Positions 1 through 8,779 of a stretch of 64,000 nt of DNA are shown here, piece after piece; position 1 is the stretch's first letter, and each line of letters opens with the position of its first letter. Source of the stretch: Allobosea sp. (lineage in GTDB: Bacteria; Pseudomonadota; Alphaproteobacteria; Rhizobiales; Beijerinckiaceae). The stretch is taken from contig JAAEQB010000108.1 of the NCBI GenBank assembly GCA_024231975.1, positions 62,001 through 126,000 on the forward strand, written 5' to 3'. Both the position numbers and the translations under genes were made by a program. Below the pieces are notes generated by a model. It ran no database searches. It saw only the letters and a list, made by a program, of their open reading frames with translations, and was not told the origin of the DNA.

Positions 1-847
1 AGGTCCGCGCCGTGCCGCGCGGCCCGTGATTGTGCCCCCGGACCATCGTGGTCACGGTGTCGTAGACGGTCATGCCGCATTCTTCGAGGAAGCCGCCGAA
101 CCGGCCCTGTTCCTGGGCGGTGTCGACGCGCAGGAACTGGCCGTCATGCGCGATCACATGCGGCCGCAGCAGCGCGATCGCCGCCTCGTCGCTCTCGGCG
201 ACGATCGGGCCGACGACATGGCCGCGGCCGAAGCGGCGGCAGAGCGCGAAGCCGACGACGGCGCCGTCCCGCTCGATCACCGTACCGGTCGCGAGCTGCA
301 TCAATGCGGCGATGACGCGTGAGCGATCGGCGCCATAAGCGTCGGCGTCGAGCTGCGCGATCGCTTCACCATCCGCGGCGGTCATGGGCCGGACGGAGAA
401 TTCGTCGGGCGCGGCGCCGGCCGGCGCCTGGGCGCGGCCCTGATGCTGGAAGATGCGGCCGATCGGCTGGAAATCGAGCGAGCGGTAGAGCCGGTAGCCG
501 GCCCGCGTCGCGTTGAGCCTGAGGTCGCGCTCGCCCGCCTCTTCGAAGATCGTATCCATCAGCCGCCGGCCGGCGCCCTGCATCTGCAGGCGCGGCGAGG
601 TGATGACCATGCCGATCGTGGCGAAATGCGGCCCGTAGGGCCACCACATTGCCGAAGCGAGCGCCCGGTCGATCGCGTCGCAGGCGACGAAGCCGTGCCC
701 GACCTCCAGCACGAAGCGCCAGTCCTCCGGCCGGTGCGGCCAGCTGACGCCGACGGAAAGCTGGTGCGCCTGGGAGATATCCGCTTCTGTCATCGGCCTG
801 ATGGTCAGCTCGTAATCGAGCCGACGCCGAGCCGTTCCGTGAGCCAC
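1..847 (-). CDS. GNAT family N-acetyltransferase, C-terminus cut by window edge
   Basis: The reverse strand is open from about 847 to the window edge, giving at least 282 residues without a stop. The product has an acetyl-CoA-binding motif A of the Q-x-x-G-x-G type (QMQGAGRRLM), followed by a typical GNAT tail with NATRAGYRLYRSLDF. A second half (about residues 155 onward) resembles the extra acetyltransferase-like domain of two-domain GNAT proteins. I chose GTG at 847 because the first beta strand (YELTIRPMTEADI) lies upstream of the first ATG at 793, which would remove it. An AACGAGG stretch precedes the GTG. The substrate is unknown. The family transfers acetyl groups to amines. It is divergent from the flavin oxidase at 1026. 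Confidence 0.75.
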   Translation of the reverse strand, partial: MAHGTARRRLDYELTIRPMTEADISQAHQLSVGVSWPHRPEDWRFVLEVGHGFVACDAIDRALASAMWWPYGPHFATIGMVITSPRLQMQGAGRRLMDTIFEEAGERDLRLNATRAGYRLYRSLDFQPIGRIFQHQGRAQAPAGAAPDEFSVRPMTAADGEAIAQLDADAYGADRSRVIAALMQLATGTVIERDGAVVGFALCRRFGRGHVVGPIVAESDEAAIALLRPHVIAHDGQFLRVDTAQEQGRFGGFLEECGMTVYDTVTTMVRGHNHGPRGTART

Positions 848-1025
848 AGTTGCAGGCCTCGTTCGTCGAAATGCGGGGCGACTATAGGCAGGCGCCGGGC
901 CGTGGAGAACTGCAAAATTGTCCAAGAACCTGCTCTGCCAAGCGGTATTCTCGGCGGTCGGAGCCGGCTTGCCCGGCCGAGGGCGGCGCGGGCTGCCCTC
1001 TCCGGAGCGCTGAGACGATAACCCC

Positions 1026-2303
1026 ATGAAGCTCGAACCCTACTGGCTCGCGACGGCGCCAAGATTTGCGAGCGGCTCCACGGCTCCGATCGCCGGCAAG
1101 GTCGATGTCGCGATCGTCGGCGGCGGCTTCACCGGTCTTTCAGCCGCGCTCGCCCTGGCGAAGGCGGGGGCGAGCGTCGCGGTGCTGGAGGCCGGCCGGG
1201 TCGCCGGCCAGGCCTCCGGCCGCAATGGCGGACACTGCAACAACGGCCTCGCGCATGATCTCGGTAGCCTCGCCGCGAGCCTCGGCGAGGAGCGGGCGGT
1301 CGCGCTCTACCGGGCTTTCGACAGTGCCGTCGACACGGTCGAGGCGCTGGTAGCGCGCGAGGCGATCGACTGCGATTTCATCCGCACCGGCAAGGTCAAG
1401 CTCGCCGCCAAGCCGGAGCACTTCGCCAAGCTGGAGAAGAGCGCGGCCCTGCTGCGGCGCACGGTCGAGCCGGACCTGACCGTGGTGCCGCCGTCCGAGA
1501 TTCGTCGCGAGATCGGCACGGATGGCTTCTTCGGCGGCCTCGTCTATCCGCGCAGCGCCCATATGCATATGGGCCGCTTCGGCGTCGGCCTCGCCGAGGC
1601 GGCGGCGCGAAATGGCGCGGCGATCCACGAGAACGCGGCGGTGACCGGGCTGCAGCGGTTGAACGGCCAGGCCCATCGCGTCGTCACCAGCCGCGGCACG
1701 CTGGAAGCGGGGCAGGTGCTGCTCGCGACGGGTGCCTCGCGGCAGGGACCCTTCGCCTGGCTGCGGCGGCGCATCGTGCCGGTCGGCAGCTTCATCATCG
1801 CGACCGAGCCGCTCGCGCCAGAGCGCGCCGCGGCGATCCTGCCGAAGCGGCGTACGGCGACGACGACCAAGAACATCGGCAATTATTTCCGGCTCACTCC
1901 CGACAACCGCCTGATCTTCGGCGGACGGGCGCGCTTTGCCCTGTCGAGCCCGGCCTCGGACGTCAAGAGCGGCGCGATCCTGCGGGCGCGCATGCTGGAG
2001 CTCTTCCCGGACCTCGCCGATACGCGCATCGACTATTGCTGGGGCGGGCTCGTGGACATGACCGCCGACCGGCTGCCGCGCGCCGGCGAGCGCGACGGGC
2101 TCTTCTATGCACTCGGCTATAGCGGCCATGGCGCCCAGATGTCGGTCCATATGGGGCAGGCCATGGCGAAGGTGATGGGCGGCGAGGCAAAGGCGAACCC
2201 CTTCGCCGGGCTCGACTGGCCGGCGGTACCCGGTCATTTCGGCCCGCCCTGGTTCCTGCCTTTCGTCGGGATGTATTATCGCTACCAGGACTGGCGCCAC
2301 TGA
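1026..2303 (+). CDS. FAD-dependent oxidoreductase, DAO family (PuuB/OrdL-like)
   Basis: A 425-residue flavoprotein with an N-terminal Rossmann dinucleotide-binding motif (VDVAIVGGGFTGLSAALALA, about residues 26-45) followed by the acidic LEAG end of beta-2 and the ASGRNGG motif seen in gamma-glutamylputrescine oxidase-like enzymes. The C-terminus carries the second FAD contact (ALGYSGHGAQMS). Such enzymes oxidise secondary or primary amines to aldehyde or keto products, making H2O2 and ammonia or an amine. It is one of four DAO-family oxidases in the first 16 kb and resembles the one at 5407-6723 more than the pair at 13242-15983. It faces the permease gene at 2509 and is separated from it by a large palindrome. 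The substrate is inferred only as an amine or amino acid. Confidence 0.85.
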   Translation: MKLEPYWLATAPRFASGSTAPIAGKVDVAIVGGGFTGLSAALALAKAGASVAVLEAGRVAGQASGRNGGHCNNGLAHDLGSLAASLGEERAVALYRAFDSAVDTVEALVAREAIDCDFIRTGKVKLAAKPEHFAKLEKSAALLRRTVEPDLTVVPPSEIRREIGTDGFFGGLVYPRSAHMHMGRFGVGLAEAAARNGAAIHENAAVTGLQRLNGQAHRVVTSRGTLEAGQVLLATGASRQGPFAWLRRRIVPVGSFIIATEPLAPERAAAILPKRRTATTTKNIGNYFRLTPDNRLIFGGRARFALSSPASDVKSGAILRARMLELFPDLADTRIDYCWGGLVDMTADRLPRAGERDGLFYALGYSGHGAQMSVHMGQAMAKVMGGEAKANPFAGLDWPAVPGHFGPPWFLPFVGMYYRYQDWRH

Positions 2304-2387
2304 GGGCGCTCCGGAACGCTATTCTGGCGGCCGCTTGGCGCGGCCGTACGCGTGGGCAAAACGGAACTGAGCGTACTTTCTCACAGC

Positions 2388-2499
2388 CCTCATCCTGAGG
2401 AGCGCGCCGTAGGAGCGCGTCTCGAAGGATGCTCCAGCTGGTTCCGGAGCCTCCTGAAGCATCCTTCGAGACGCCGCTAAGCGGCTCCTCAGGATGAGG
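2388..2499. repeat. Large imperfect palindrome between convergent genes (repeat family A)
   Basis: The outer arms CCTCATCCTGAGGAGC (2388 on) and GCTCCTCAGGATGAGG (ending 2499) are inverse complements, and inner arms around GTCTCGAAGGATGC and GCATCCTTCGAGAC pair as well. It is a cruciform-forming dispersed repeat of the kind common in Hyphomicrobiales intergenic DNA. It sits between convergent genes ending at 2303 and 2509, where it could also stop transcription from both sides. Confidence 0.75.
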
Positions 2500-2508
2500 T
2501 CGTGGGGT

Positions 2509-3294
2509 TTAGGCCTCCTTCTTCCGCCCGCTCATGGCGAGCAGGACGAGCAGGAAGGAGGCCGCCGTCAGCAGGGTCGAGATCGAGGCGATGGTCGGGT
2601 CGATCTCGTCGCGCAGGGCGGTGAACATGCGCTTGGTCAGCGTCTGGTACTGACCGCCGGAGACGAAGAGCGCGATGATCGTCTCGTCGATCGCCGAGAT
2701 GAAGGCGAAGACCGCGCCGGCGAAGACGCTGGCCCTGATCTGCGGCAACGTCACGGTGAGGAAGGCGCGCAGGCGGTTCATGCCGAGGCTGCGCGCCACC
2801 ATCTCCTGCGTCTTGTCGAAGCTCTGTAGCCCCGCGACGACCGAGGTGATGACATAGGGCAGGCCGAGCATGACATTGGCCAGCACCAGCCCGGTCAGCG
2901 TCTGGATCAGGCCGAGCTTGGCGTAGACGAAGAAGATGCCGATCGCGACGATGATGATCGGCACGATCAGCGGCAGCATCAGCACCATGTGCAATGAGCG
3001 CATCAGCCGGTTCTGGGCATTGCTGATCGCATAGGCGGCGGCGGTCCCCAGCGGCGTCGCGATCAGCACGGTCAGCACGCCGAGCATCAGGCTCATCCGC
3101 GTGCCCTGCATCCAGTTCGGATTGCCGAAATACTCGGTGTACCAGCGCAGTGAGAGCGCCGGCGGCGGGAAGGTCAGGAAGCGCGTGCTCGAGAACGACA
3201 TCGGCACGATGATCAGCACCGGCAGCATCAGGTAGATCAGGACGAGCCCGACGACGAGGCCGAAGGCGAGGCGCGGCAACAGCGAGGTCTTCAT
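2509..3294 (-). CDS. ABC transporter permease, spermidine/putrescine PotC type
   Basis: A 261-residue inner-membrane protein with about six hydrophobic segments and the EAA loop that docks the ATPase (SLGMNRLRAFLTVTLPQI). The start ATG at 3294 overlaps the stop of the upstream permease in an ATGA junction, so I chose it over a longer in-frame reading whose extra N-terminus is basic and unlike the family. With the permease at 3291-4160, the receptor at 4312 and the ATPase at 7464 it completes a PotABCD-type importer. The family moves polyamines and related cations. The true substrate is unknown and may be whatever the linked DAO oxidase uses. Confidence 0.9.
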   Translation of the reverse strand: MKTSLLPRLAFGLVVGLVLIYLMLPVLIIVPMSFSSTRFLTFPPPALSLRWYTEYFGNPNWMQGTRMSLMLGVLTVLIATPLGTAAAYAISNAQNRLMRSLHMVLMLPLIVPIIIVAIGIFFVYAKLGLIQTLTGLVLANVMLGLPYVITSVVAGLQSFDKTQEMVARSLGMNRLRAFLTVTLPQIRASVFAGAVFAFISAIDETIIALFVSGGQYQTLTKRMFTALRDEIDPTIASISTLLTAASFLLVLLAMSGRKKEA

Positions 3295-4160
3295 TTCTGC
3301 CCCAGCATCTTGTCGAGCGGGATGATGCGGCCGACCGCGGCGAAGATCGCGAGCACGCAGGCGAGCAGCACGACGCCGACCGCGCTGGCCGCGCCCCATT
3401 GCGCGTAGAGCTCGACATTGCGGCTCACCACCATCGAGATCATCACGGTGCGGCCGCCGCCGAGCAGCTCGGGCGTGATGTAGAAGCCGAGCGTCAGCAC
3501 GAAGACGAGGGTGAGACCGGCGACGACGCCCGGCAGCGAGAGCGGCAGGAAGATGCGCCGGAAGCTGTAGAGCGGGCCGCCGCCGAGGCTGGCGCCGGCG
3601 AGCATCAGCTCGCGCGGGATCTTCTGCATGGTCGAATAGAGCGGCAGCACCATGAAGGGCAGCAGGATGTGCACGGTCGCGATCACCGTGCCGAGCTCGT
3701 TATGGACCATCGCCAGCGGCTCGGTGATCAGGCCGAAGCGCTCGAGCAGCTGGTTGGCCACGCCCGTGCGCTGCAGCAGCACGAGCCAGGCATAGGCACG
3801 CACCAGAACGCTGGTCCAGAACGGCAGCATCACGCAGGCGAGGATGAGCACGTTCCAGGGCCGCTTGGCGTGGGCCGCCGCGTAGGCAACCGGATAGCCG
3901 AGAAGGAGGGTGAGCAGCGTCACCATCAGGGCGATGCGGAAGGTCAGCGCGAAGCTGCGCCAGTAGACCTCTTCGGTGAAGATGCGGCGGTAGTGCTCCA
4001 GCGTGAAGCCGTTGTCGTAGATCGACTGGGCCGCAAGCCAGCCGACCGGGATCACCACCAGCGCGACGATCACCAGCACGGCCGGGGCCGCGAGCAGCGT
4101 CATCAGCGCCTGCTCGCGGCGCTGATGGGCGAGGGAGGGATCGATCGCGCTGGTGCTCAT
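3291..4160 (-). CDS. ABC transporter permease, spermidine/putrescine PotB type
   Basis: A 289-residue integral membrane protein with a first hydrophobic helix near residues 20-47 and the EAA docking loop (SLGGGPLYSFRRIFLPL) in the last third. It forms the heterodimeric channel with the permease that overlaps its stop codon. It lies downstream of the periplasmic receptor gene, with about 150 bases between holding a palindromic repeat (4192-4300). That spacer may lower expression of the permeases relative to the receptor, which is common in ABC operons. Confidence 0.9.
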   Translation of the reverse strand: MSTSAIDPSLAHQRREQALMTLLAAPAVLVIVALVVIPVGWLAAQSIYDNGFTLEHYRRIFTEEVYWRSFALTFRIALMVTLLTLLLGYPVAYAAAHAKRPWNVLILACVMLPFWTSVLVRAYAWLVLLQRTGVANQLLERFGLITEPLAMVHNELGTVIATVHILLPFMVLPLYSTMQKIPRELMLAGASLGGGPLYSFRRIFLPLSLPGVVAGLTLVFVLTLGFYITPELLGGGRTVMISMVVSRNVELYAQWGAASAVGVVLLACVLAIFAAVGRIIPLDKMLGQK

Positions 4161-4191
4161 CTCGTCACCTTGGTCAGGTCAGGGCCTCATC

Positions 4192-4300
4192 CGTCATGCT
4201 CGGGCTTGACCCGAGCATCTCTGGTCGACGGAGGGCACCTAAAAGCGCCTCTTCGTCACGAGATTCTCGGGTCTGCGCTGCGCTTCGCCCGAGAATGACG
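4192..4300. repeat. Composite palindromic repeat (repeat family B)
   Basis: The terminal inverted repeat CGTCAT...ATGACG encloses two hairpins: ATGCTCGGG / CCCGAGCAT with a CTTGA loop (4196-4218) and ATTCTCGGG / CCCGAGAAT (4263-4296). The first hairpin has the same loop and near-identical stem as the one after dnaK at 48613-48635, so this is a dispersed element. It lies inside the importer operon between receptor and permease genes and may act as an mRNA stabiliser or attenuator. Confidence 0.75.
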
Positions 4301-4311
4301 TTCCTGCGATC

Positions 4312-5367
4312 TCACTTCTGCATGAACGCCAGCCAGCGCTTCTCGGCGGCTTCGCCGGCCGGCGAGGTCCACCAGGCATAGGACATCAGGGCCTGCACCT
4401 TGGCGTTCTCCGGCGCGCTCGGCAGCTCCTTGACCCGCGCCTCGGAGATGACCTTGGTGTCATAGGCCTTCGGATTGGCCGGGCCGTAGTCGATATGCAG
4501 CGGCAGGTTGGCCTGGTGCACCGGATCGACTGCCTCGTTCAGGAACTTGATCGCGGTCGGCAGGTTGGGCGCACCCTTGAGCACGCAGAGCGAGGTGCTC
4601 TGCAGGATGCCCTGGTTGTAGGTGTAGGTGACCTTGGCGCCTTCCTTGGTCAGCGCGCTGATGCGGCCGTTCCAGGCCATCACCATGTCGACCTCGCCGT
4701 CATTGAGCAGCTGCGCCGACTGGGCGCCCGAGGTCCACCACACCGTGATGTTCGGCTTGATCTCCTCGAGCTTCTTGAAGGCGCGGTCGACATCGAGCGG
4801 GTAGAGCTTGTCCGCGGCGACGCCGTCGGCCATCAGCGCCGCTTCCAGCGTCGCGAGGGGGTGGTTGCGCAGCGAGCGGCGGCCGGGGAACTTCTTCACA
4901 TCCCAGAAATCGGCCCAGGTCTTGGGCGCCGAGGCGGCATCCGGATACTTCTTCAGGCTGTAGCCGAGCACGCTCGAATAAAACTCGTAGGCGACCGACC
5001 AGTCGCTGCGGTATTCGGCCGGCATCGCCGCCGCGTTCGGGATCTTGCTGAAGTCGAGCTTCTCGACGATGCCCTGCTCGCCGCCGCGCAGGCAGAAATT
5101 GGTGGCGACGTCGACGACGTCCCAGGTCGGCTTACCGGTCGCGACCTGCGAGCGCATGATCGGCCAGGCGTCGGGCACGCTGTCCTGGTTGATGGTGATG
5201 CCGAGCTTCTTGGCGCTCGGGTCGAGGATCGCGATGGTCTGCGCCTTCTGATAGGCGCCGCCCTGCGAGACGAACATGATCTGCTCGGCCGCGCTGGCGG
5301 AGCCGAGCAGCGCGAGGGAGAGACCTGCGACGGCGCAGGCGGTCCGGAAGTTCAAGCTCTTGGCCAT
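4312..5367 (-). CDS. ABC transporter periplasmic substrate-binding protein, PotD/PotF type
   Basis: A 351-residue secreted protein. Residues 1-26 form a Sec signal peptide with basic start, hydrophobic core and an SASA-AE cleavage site. The mature part begins with the EQIMFVSQGGAYQKAQ strand typical of polyamine-type receptors and contains the TSGAQSAQLLNDGEVDMVMAW ligand-binding segment. It would capture the substrate in the periplasm and deliver it to the permeases at 3291 and 2509. It is separated from the upstream oxidase gene by 39 bases, so one transcript is likely. It belongs to the group annotated as spermidine/putrescine receptors, but that group also binds other amines and carboxylates. 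Confidence 0.9.
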   Translation of the reverse strand: MAKSLNFRTACAVAGLSLALLGSASAAEQIMFVSQGGAYQKAQTIAILDPSAKKLGITINQDSVPDAWPIMRSQVATGKPTWDVVDVATNFCLRGGEQGIVEKLDFSKIPNAAAMPAEYRSDWSVAYEFYSSVLGYSLKKYPDAASAPKTWADFWDVKKFPGRRSLRNHPLATLEAALMADGVAADKLYPLDVDRAFKKLEEIKPNITVWWTSGAQSAQLLNDGEVDMVMAWNGRISALTKEGAKVTYTYNQGILQSTSLCVLKGAPNLPTAIKFLNEAVDPVHQANLPLHIDYGPANPKAYDTKVISEARVKELPSAPENAKVQALMSYAWWTSPAGEAAEKRWLAFMQK

Positions 5368-5406
5368 GTCCTGTTCCCCTATTGTTTTGGATCGGAGCTT
5401 CGAGGC

Positions 5407-6723
5407 CTACCGTCCGATCGCATCCAGAAACTGGTACCAGCCGGCGACCAGACGGACCGCCGGTTCTCGAAGCGCGTAGAAGGGCACGGGCCGCATGCGG
5501 CCGACGTCCAGCAGCCCGACATCGGGGCGCTCGCCGCGCGCGAAGGCGGCGAGATAGCGCCCCATCAGGCTGGACATGGCGACACCGGCGCCATTGTAGC
5601 CCATGGCGACCATGACCCGGTCGTCGACGCGGCCGACATGCGGCACGGAATCGAGCGTCATCGCGACGAGGCCGGACCAGGAAAAGGCCAGCGGCACGTC
5701 GGCGACATCTGGGAAGATGCCGACCATCGCCTTGCGCAGGGCGGCGAAGGCGGCGGCGGAATCCGTTTTGCCGAAGGCGCCGCGCCCGCCGAAGACGATC
5801 CGGTCGTCGACCATGCGGAACCAGCGCATCATCCGCTTGGTCTCGGTATAGGTCCGGCCCGTCGGCATGACGCTGGCGGCGAGGTTCGGCGAGAGCTTCT
5901 GCGTCGCGATGATCGCGCTGCGGAACGGAATCAGCGTGCGCTGGTAGTCGCTCGTGGCGGGCGTGAGATCGGAATAGCTGTTGGTGGCGATGATCGCCTG
6001 CCTGGCCCGCACCGTGCCGCGGGGCGTCTCGACCAGCACGCCGTCCGCTTCGCGCCTGAGGCTGAGCGCCGGCGTCTGGCTGTAGATGGGGATGCCCTGC
6101 GAGGTCACGCCGCGGGCGAGGCCGCGCAGATAGTTGAGCGGGTGGATGCCGCCCGAACCGGCATTGAGCACGCCGCCGACGAAACTGGCCGAGCCGGTCT
6201 CCTTGCGCACCTGCCCGGCATCGAGCACGGTCATCGTGGTGTCGCCGAGCTCGGCGCGAAGCCACTCAGCTTCCTTCACCGCATAGGCCAGCGTCTCGCG
6301 GTTATGCGCGGCCTTGACCTGGCCGGCGCGGGTCAACCCGGCATCGGCAATGCCATGGGCGTCGACCAGTTCGGCGACGATATCGGTCGCCTCGTGGGCG
6401 ATGTCGTACATGCGTTTCGCCATGCCGCGGCCATGGGCGGCGGCGATGGCCGGGAAGGACAGGCGGAACTTGGCGGTGATGACGCCGCCATTGCGCCCGC
6501 TCGCGCCCCAGCCGGGCTCATTCGCTTCGAGCACGATCGGCGCAAGGCCGCTGGCAGCGAGATGATGGGCGGCTGAGAGCCCGGTATAGCCGGCGCCGAT
6601 GATCACGACATCCGCCCGCGCATCGCCGGCGAGCGCCGACAGAGCGGGCAGCGGCGACGCCGTCGCCCGCCAGAGCGAGGGCGCGGCGTCGAGGGCCTGC
6701 CAGGATGTCGGCGCGGCCGTCAT
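5407..6723 (-). CDS. FAD-dependent oxidoreductase, DAO family (PuuB-like), inside importer operon
   Basis: A 438-residue flavoprotein with the dinucleotide-binding motif ADVVIIGAGYTGLSAAHHLA near residues 37-56, then LEANEPGWGASGRNGG, the pattern of gamma-glutamylputrescine oxidases. The C-terminal FAD contact is VAMGYNGAGVAMSS. It lies between the HAD gene (gap 5 bases) and the receptor gene of a PotABCD-type importer, all on the minus strand. This strongly suggests it oxidises the imported substrate, releasing an aldehyde that the aldehyde dehydrogenase at 9743-11212 could take further. The chemical identity of the substrate is inference. Confidence 0.9.
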   Translation of the reverse strand: MTAAPTSWQALDAAPSLWRATASPLPALSALAGDARADVVIIGAGYTGLSAAHHLAASGLAPIVLEANEPGWGASGRNGGVITAKFRLSFPAIAAAHGRGMAKRMYDIAHEATDIVAELVDAHGIADAGLTRAGQVKAAHNRETLAYAVKEAEWLRAELGDTTMTVLDAGQVRKETGSASFVGGVLNAGSGGIHPLNYLRGLARGVTSQGIPIYSQTPALSLRREADGVLVETPRGTVRARQAIIATNSYSDLTPATSDYQRTLIPFRSAIIATQKLSPNLAASVMPTGRTYTETKRMMRWFRMVDDRIVFGGRGAFGKTDSAAAFAALRKAMVGIFPDVADVPLAFSWSGLVAMTLDSVPHVGRVDDRVMVAMGYNGAGVAMSSLMGRYLAAFARGERPDVGLLDVGRMRPVPFYALREPAVRLVAGWYQFLDAIGR

Positions 6724-6728
6724 GCGCG

Positions 6729-7433
6729 TCAGGCCCGTTCGGCCTCGACCGCGTCGGCAAGCGCCTTCAGCGTCGGGAAGTGATAATCGGGCTTGGTGAT
6801 CTCGGGCACCGCCGGCGTGCCGCCGAAGCCCTTCTGACCCTGGCGGCGCTCGATCCAGCAGGTGGCGTAGCCGAGCGACTTGGCGACCCGGATGTCGTGG
6901 TACTGGCTCTGCGCGACGTGGAGGATCTCTTCCTGCTTGTAGCCGAAAGCCGACTGCCGGCCGCGATTATAAGCGAAGTAGAGCGGATCGGGCTTGGGGT
7001 GGATCGCTTCGTCGGCAGTGATGCTGTCGTGGAACGGGTTGCCGAGCGTGTGCGAATAGCAGGTGAAGCTCGGCCGGTCGGCATTGGTCATCGCCACCAG
7101 CCGGTAGTGCTTGCGCAGCCGCGCCAGCGCCGCCGCCGAATCGGGGAAGGCAGGGTGGCGCAGGATGGCGAGCTGGAAGGCGTCGGCCGTCGCATCGTCA
7201 TGCGGCAGGCCGAGTTCCTTGGCGAGGTGGATGTAGACCAGCTTCATCACCTCGCTGGAGCGCTCGTAATGCAGCTCGCGGCCCTTGAGATAGGGCGCGA
7301 AGATCTCGTCGTCGCTGAGCTTGGCGGCGGCCGGGCCGCCGAGGCGGCGGACCGCGCCGAGGACGCCGGCCTCGAAGTCGATCAGCGTGCCGACGACATC
7401 GAATGTGAGAACCTTGAAATCGCTGAGGGCCAT
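6729..7433 (-). CDS. HAD-superfamily hydrolase, haloacid dehalogenase type II-like
   Basis: A 234-residue HAD protein. The nucleophile Asp12 lies in TFDVVGTL. The usual second Asp of DxDxT is replaced by Val14, as in L-2-haloacid dehalogenases (which have Tyr there) rather than phosphatases. The second motif is MTNAD, and the Lys/Asp region is HPKPDPLYF. It could be a dehalogenase or an unknown hydrolase. The name should not be read as proof of dehalogenation. It sits inside the importer operon between the ATPase and the flavin oxidase, and a paralogue lies at 11215-11883 beside the aldehyde dehydrogenase. Two HAD copies flanking one regulator suggest a shared pathway. Confidence 0.85.
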   Translation of the reverse strand: MALSDFKVLTFDVVGTLIDFEAGVLGAVRRLGGPAAAKLSDDEIFAPYLKGRELHYERSSEVMKLVYIHLAKELGLPHDDATADAFQLAILRHPAFPDSAAALARLRKHYRLVAMTNADRPSFTCYSHTLGNPFHDSITADEAIHPKPDPLYFAYNRGRQSAFGYKQEEILHVAQSQYHDIRVAKSLGYATCWIERRQGQKGFGGTPAVPEITKPDYHFPTLKALADAVEAERA

Positions 7434-7463
7434 GGTCTTGCGTCTCTGCTTCGGGAAGGGAGA

Positions 7464-8549
7464 TCAGGCGCCGGCTTTCGGCACGATGATCGTGTCCTGC
7501 GGGTGGAGGCTGACGGCGAGGCGTTCGCCGACCGGCGGGATGCGGCGGGCGGCCTCGTAATGGCTTGGCTGGCGCAGGCTTAAGGGCGTGCCGTCGTCGA
7601 GGGCGAGGAAGACGCGCAGGCTCTCGCCCTGGAAGACGATATCGGTGACCCTGGCTTCGAGCCGGTTGCGGTCGGGGCTGCCGGAACCGTCCTCGACCAG
7701 CAGCTTCTCGGTCTGGATCGCGAGCACGAGCTCGCCATTCGGCGCGATCGGGCGGGCGCTCTTCAGCACGGTGCCGGCGAGCGAGACGCTGCCCGCGCCG
7801 GCGCGCTGGACCGGGAGCAGCGTCGCCTCGCCGATGAAGCTCGCGACGAAGGCGTTGGCGGGGTGGTCGTGCAGGCGCTCGGGCCTGTCGATCTGGACCA
7901 GCTTGCCGTCCTTCAGGATGGCGACGCGGTCGCTCATCGTCAGCGCCTCGCGCTGGTCGTGGGTGACGTAGATGATCGTCGCGCCCAGCCGCTTGTGCAG
8001 CTGGCGCAGCTCGATCTGCATGTTCTCGCGCAGCTGCTTGTCGAGCGCCGAGAGCGGCTCGTCCATCAGGATCAGGCGCGGCTCGAAGATCATGGCGCGG
8101 GCGAGCGCGACGCGCTGGCGCTGGCCGCCGGAGAGCTGGCCAATGCCGCGCTCCTCGTAGCCGGCGAGATCGACCATGGCGAGCGCGCCGCGGACCTTCT
8201 CGGCATAGCTCGATTTCGGCAGCCGCCGGGCTCGCAGCGGGAAGGCGACGTTCTCGCCGACGCTCATATGCGGGAATAGCGCGTAATTCTGGAAGACGAT
8301 GCCGATGTCGCGCTTGTGCGGCGGGGTGTAGGTGACGTCACGGCCGCCGAGATGGACCGAGCCGCCGGAGGGCTGGATAAAGCCGCCGAGGATGCCGAGC
8401 AGGGTGGTCTTGCCCGAGCCGGACGGGCCGAGCAGCGAAACGAATTCCTGCGGAGCGATGTCGAGCGAGACGTCGTCGAGGGCGCGCACCGAGCCGTAAT
8501 GCTTGCTTGCGGACCTGATCTCGACGCGTTCGCCGCCTATGCTGGCCAT
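7464..8549 (-). CDS. ABC transporter ATP-binding protein, PotA type
   Basis: A 361-residue ATPase with Walker A GPSGSGKTTLL, signature LSGGQRQRVALARAM, Walker B LILMDEPLSALD and an H-loop in VTHDQREAL, followed by a TOBE-type regulatory domain in the last third. ATG 8549 is preceded by GGGAG at good spacing. A longer in-frame reading to 8672 adds a low-complexity stretch with no family match and would run over the operator. It is the first gene of the six-gene minus-strand run (ATPase, HAD, oxidase, receptor, two permeases) and energises the importer. Confidence 0.92.
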   Translation of the reverse strand: MASIGGERVEIRSASKHYGSVRALDDVSLDIAPQEFVSLLGPSGSGKTTLLGILGGFIQPSGGSVHLGGRDVTYTPPHKRDIGIVFQNYALFPHMSVGENVAFPLRARRLPKSSYAEKVRGALAMVDLAGYEERGIGQLSGGQRQRVALARAMIFEPRLILMDEPLSALDKQLRENMQIELRQLHKRLGATIIYVTHDQREALTMSDRVAILKDGKLVQIDRPERLHDHPANAFVASFIGEATLLPVQRAGAGSVSLAGTVLKSARPIAPNGELVLAIQTEKLLVEDGSGSPDRNRLEARVTDIVFQGESLRVFLALDDGTPLSLRQPSHYEAARRIPPVGERLAVSLHPQDTIIVPKAGA

Positions 8550-8615
8550 GGCATTCTCCCGTCCGGATACAGCGACATCGCGGCACTGCGCAGGCAAAGA
8601 CCGTTTTCGGGACGG

Positions 8616-8636
8616 GCCATAAGGTGGTCTTATGGC
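8616..8636. promoter_or_regulatory. LysR-type operator, GCCATAAG-N5-CTTATGGC
   Basis: A perfect 8-base inverted repeat with a 5-base centre. The core ATAAG-N5-CTTAT contains the T-N11-A spacing of LysR operators. It lies 67 bases upstream of the importer ATPase gene and 144 bases upstream of the divergent lysR gene, the usual place for a shared LysR recognition site. The same core recurs at 24711-24725. Confidence 0.7.
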
Positions 8637-8754
8637 GAGCCGTGTCGGCGCCGGTGCCGCGAGACGGTGCAAGCCTCTGCCGGGCCGTCACCGCAAGCTG
8701 TATTCGATCGGCTCATGAAACGGGATTTCAGCCGCTTGCCGCAATTGCCAAATA

Positions 8755-8776
8755 ATCAGGAAGAACATAACCTGAT
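8755..8776. promoter_or_regulatory. Inverted repeat ATCAGG-N10-CCTGAT just before the lysR start
   Basis: Perfect 6-base arms end four bases before the lysR ATG at 8780. They could fold in mRNA and limit translation of the regulator, or bind a protein for autoregulation. No known motif is matched. Confidence 0.4.
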
Positions 8777-8779
8777 GTA

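Noticed and set aside
4495..6576. A 693-codon plus-strand open frame opposite the receptor and oxidase genes
   Set aside because: Shadow of high-GC coding DNA with no family features.
6729..7433. Calling the HAD proteins true haloacid dehalogenases
   Set aside because: The motif fits the dehalogenase type, but the nearby genes concern amine use. Function cannot be assigned from the fold alone.
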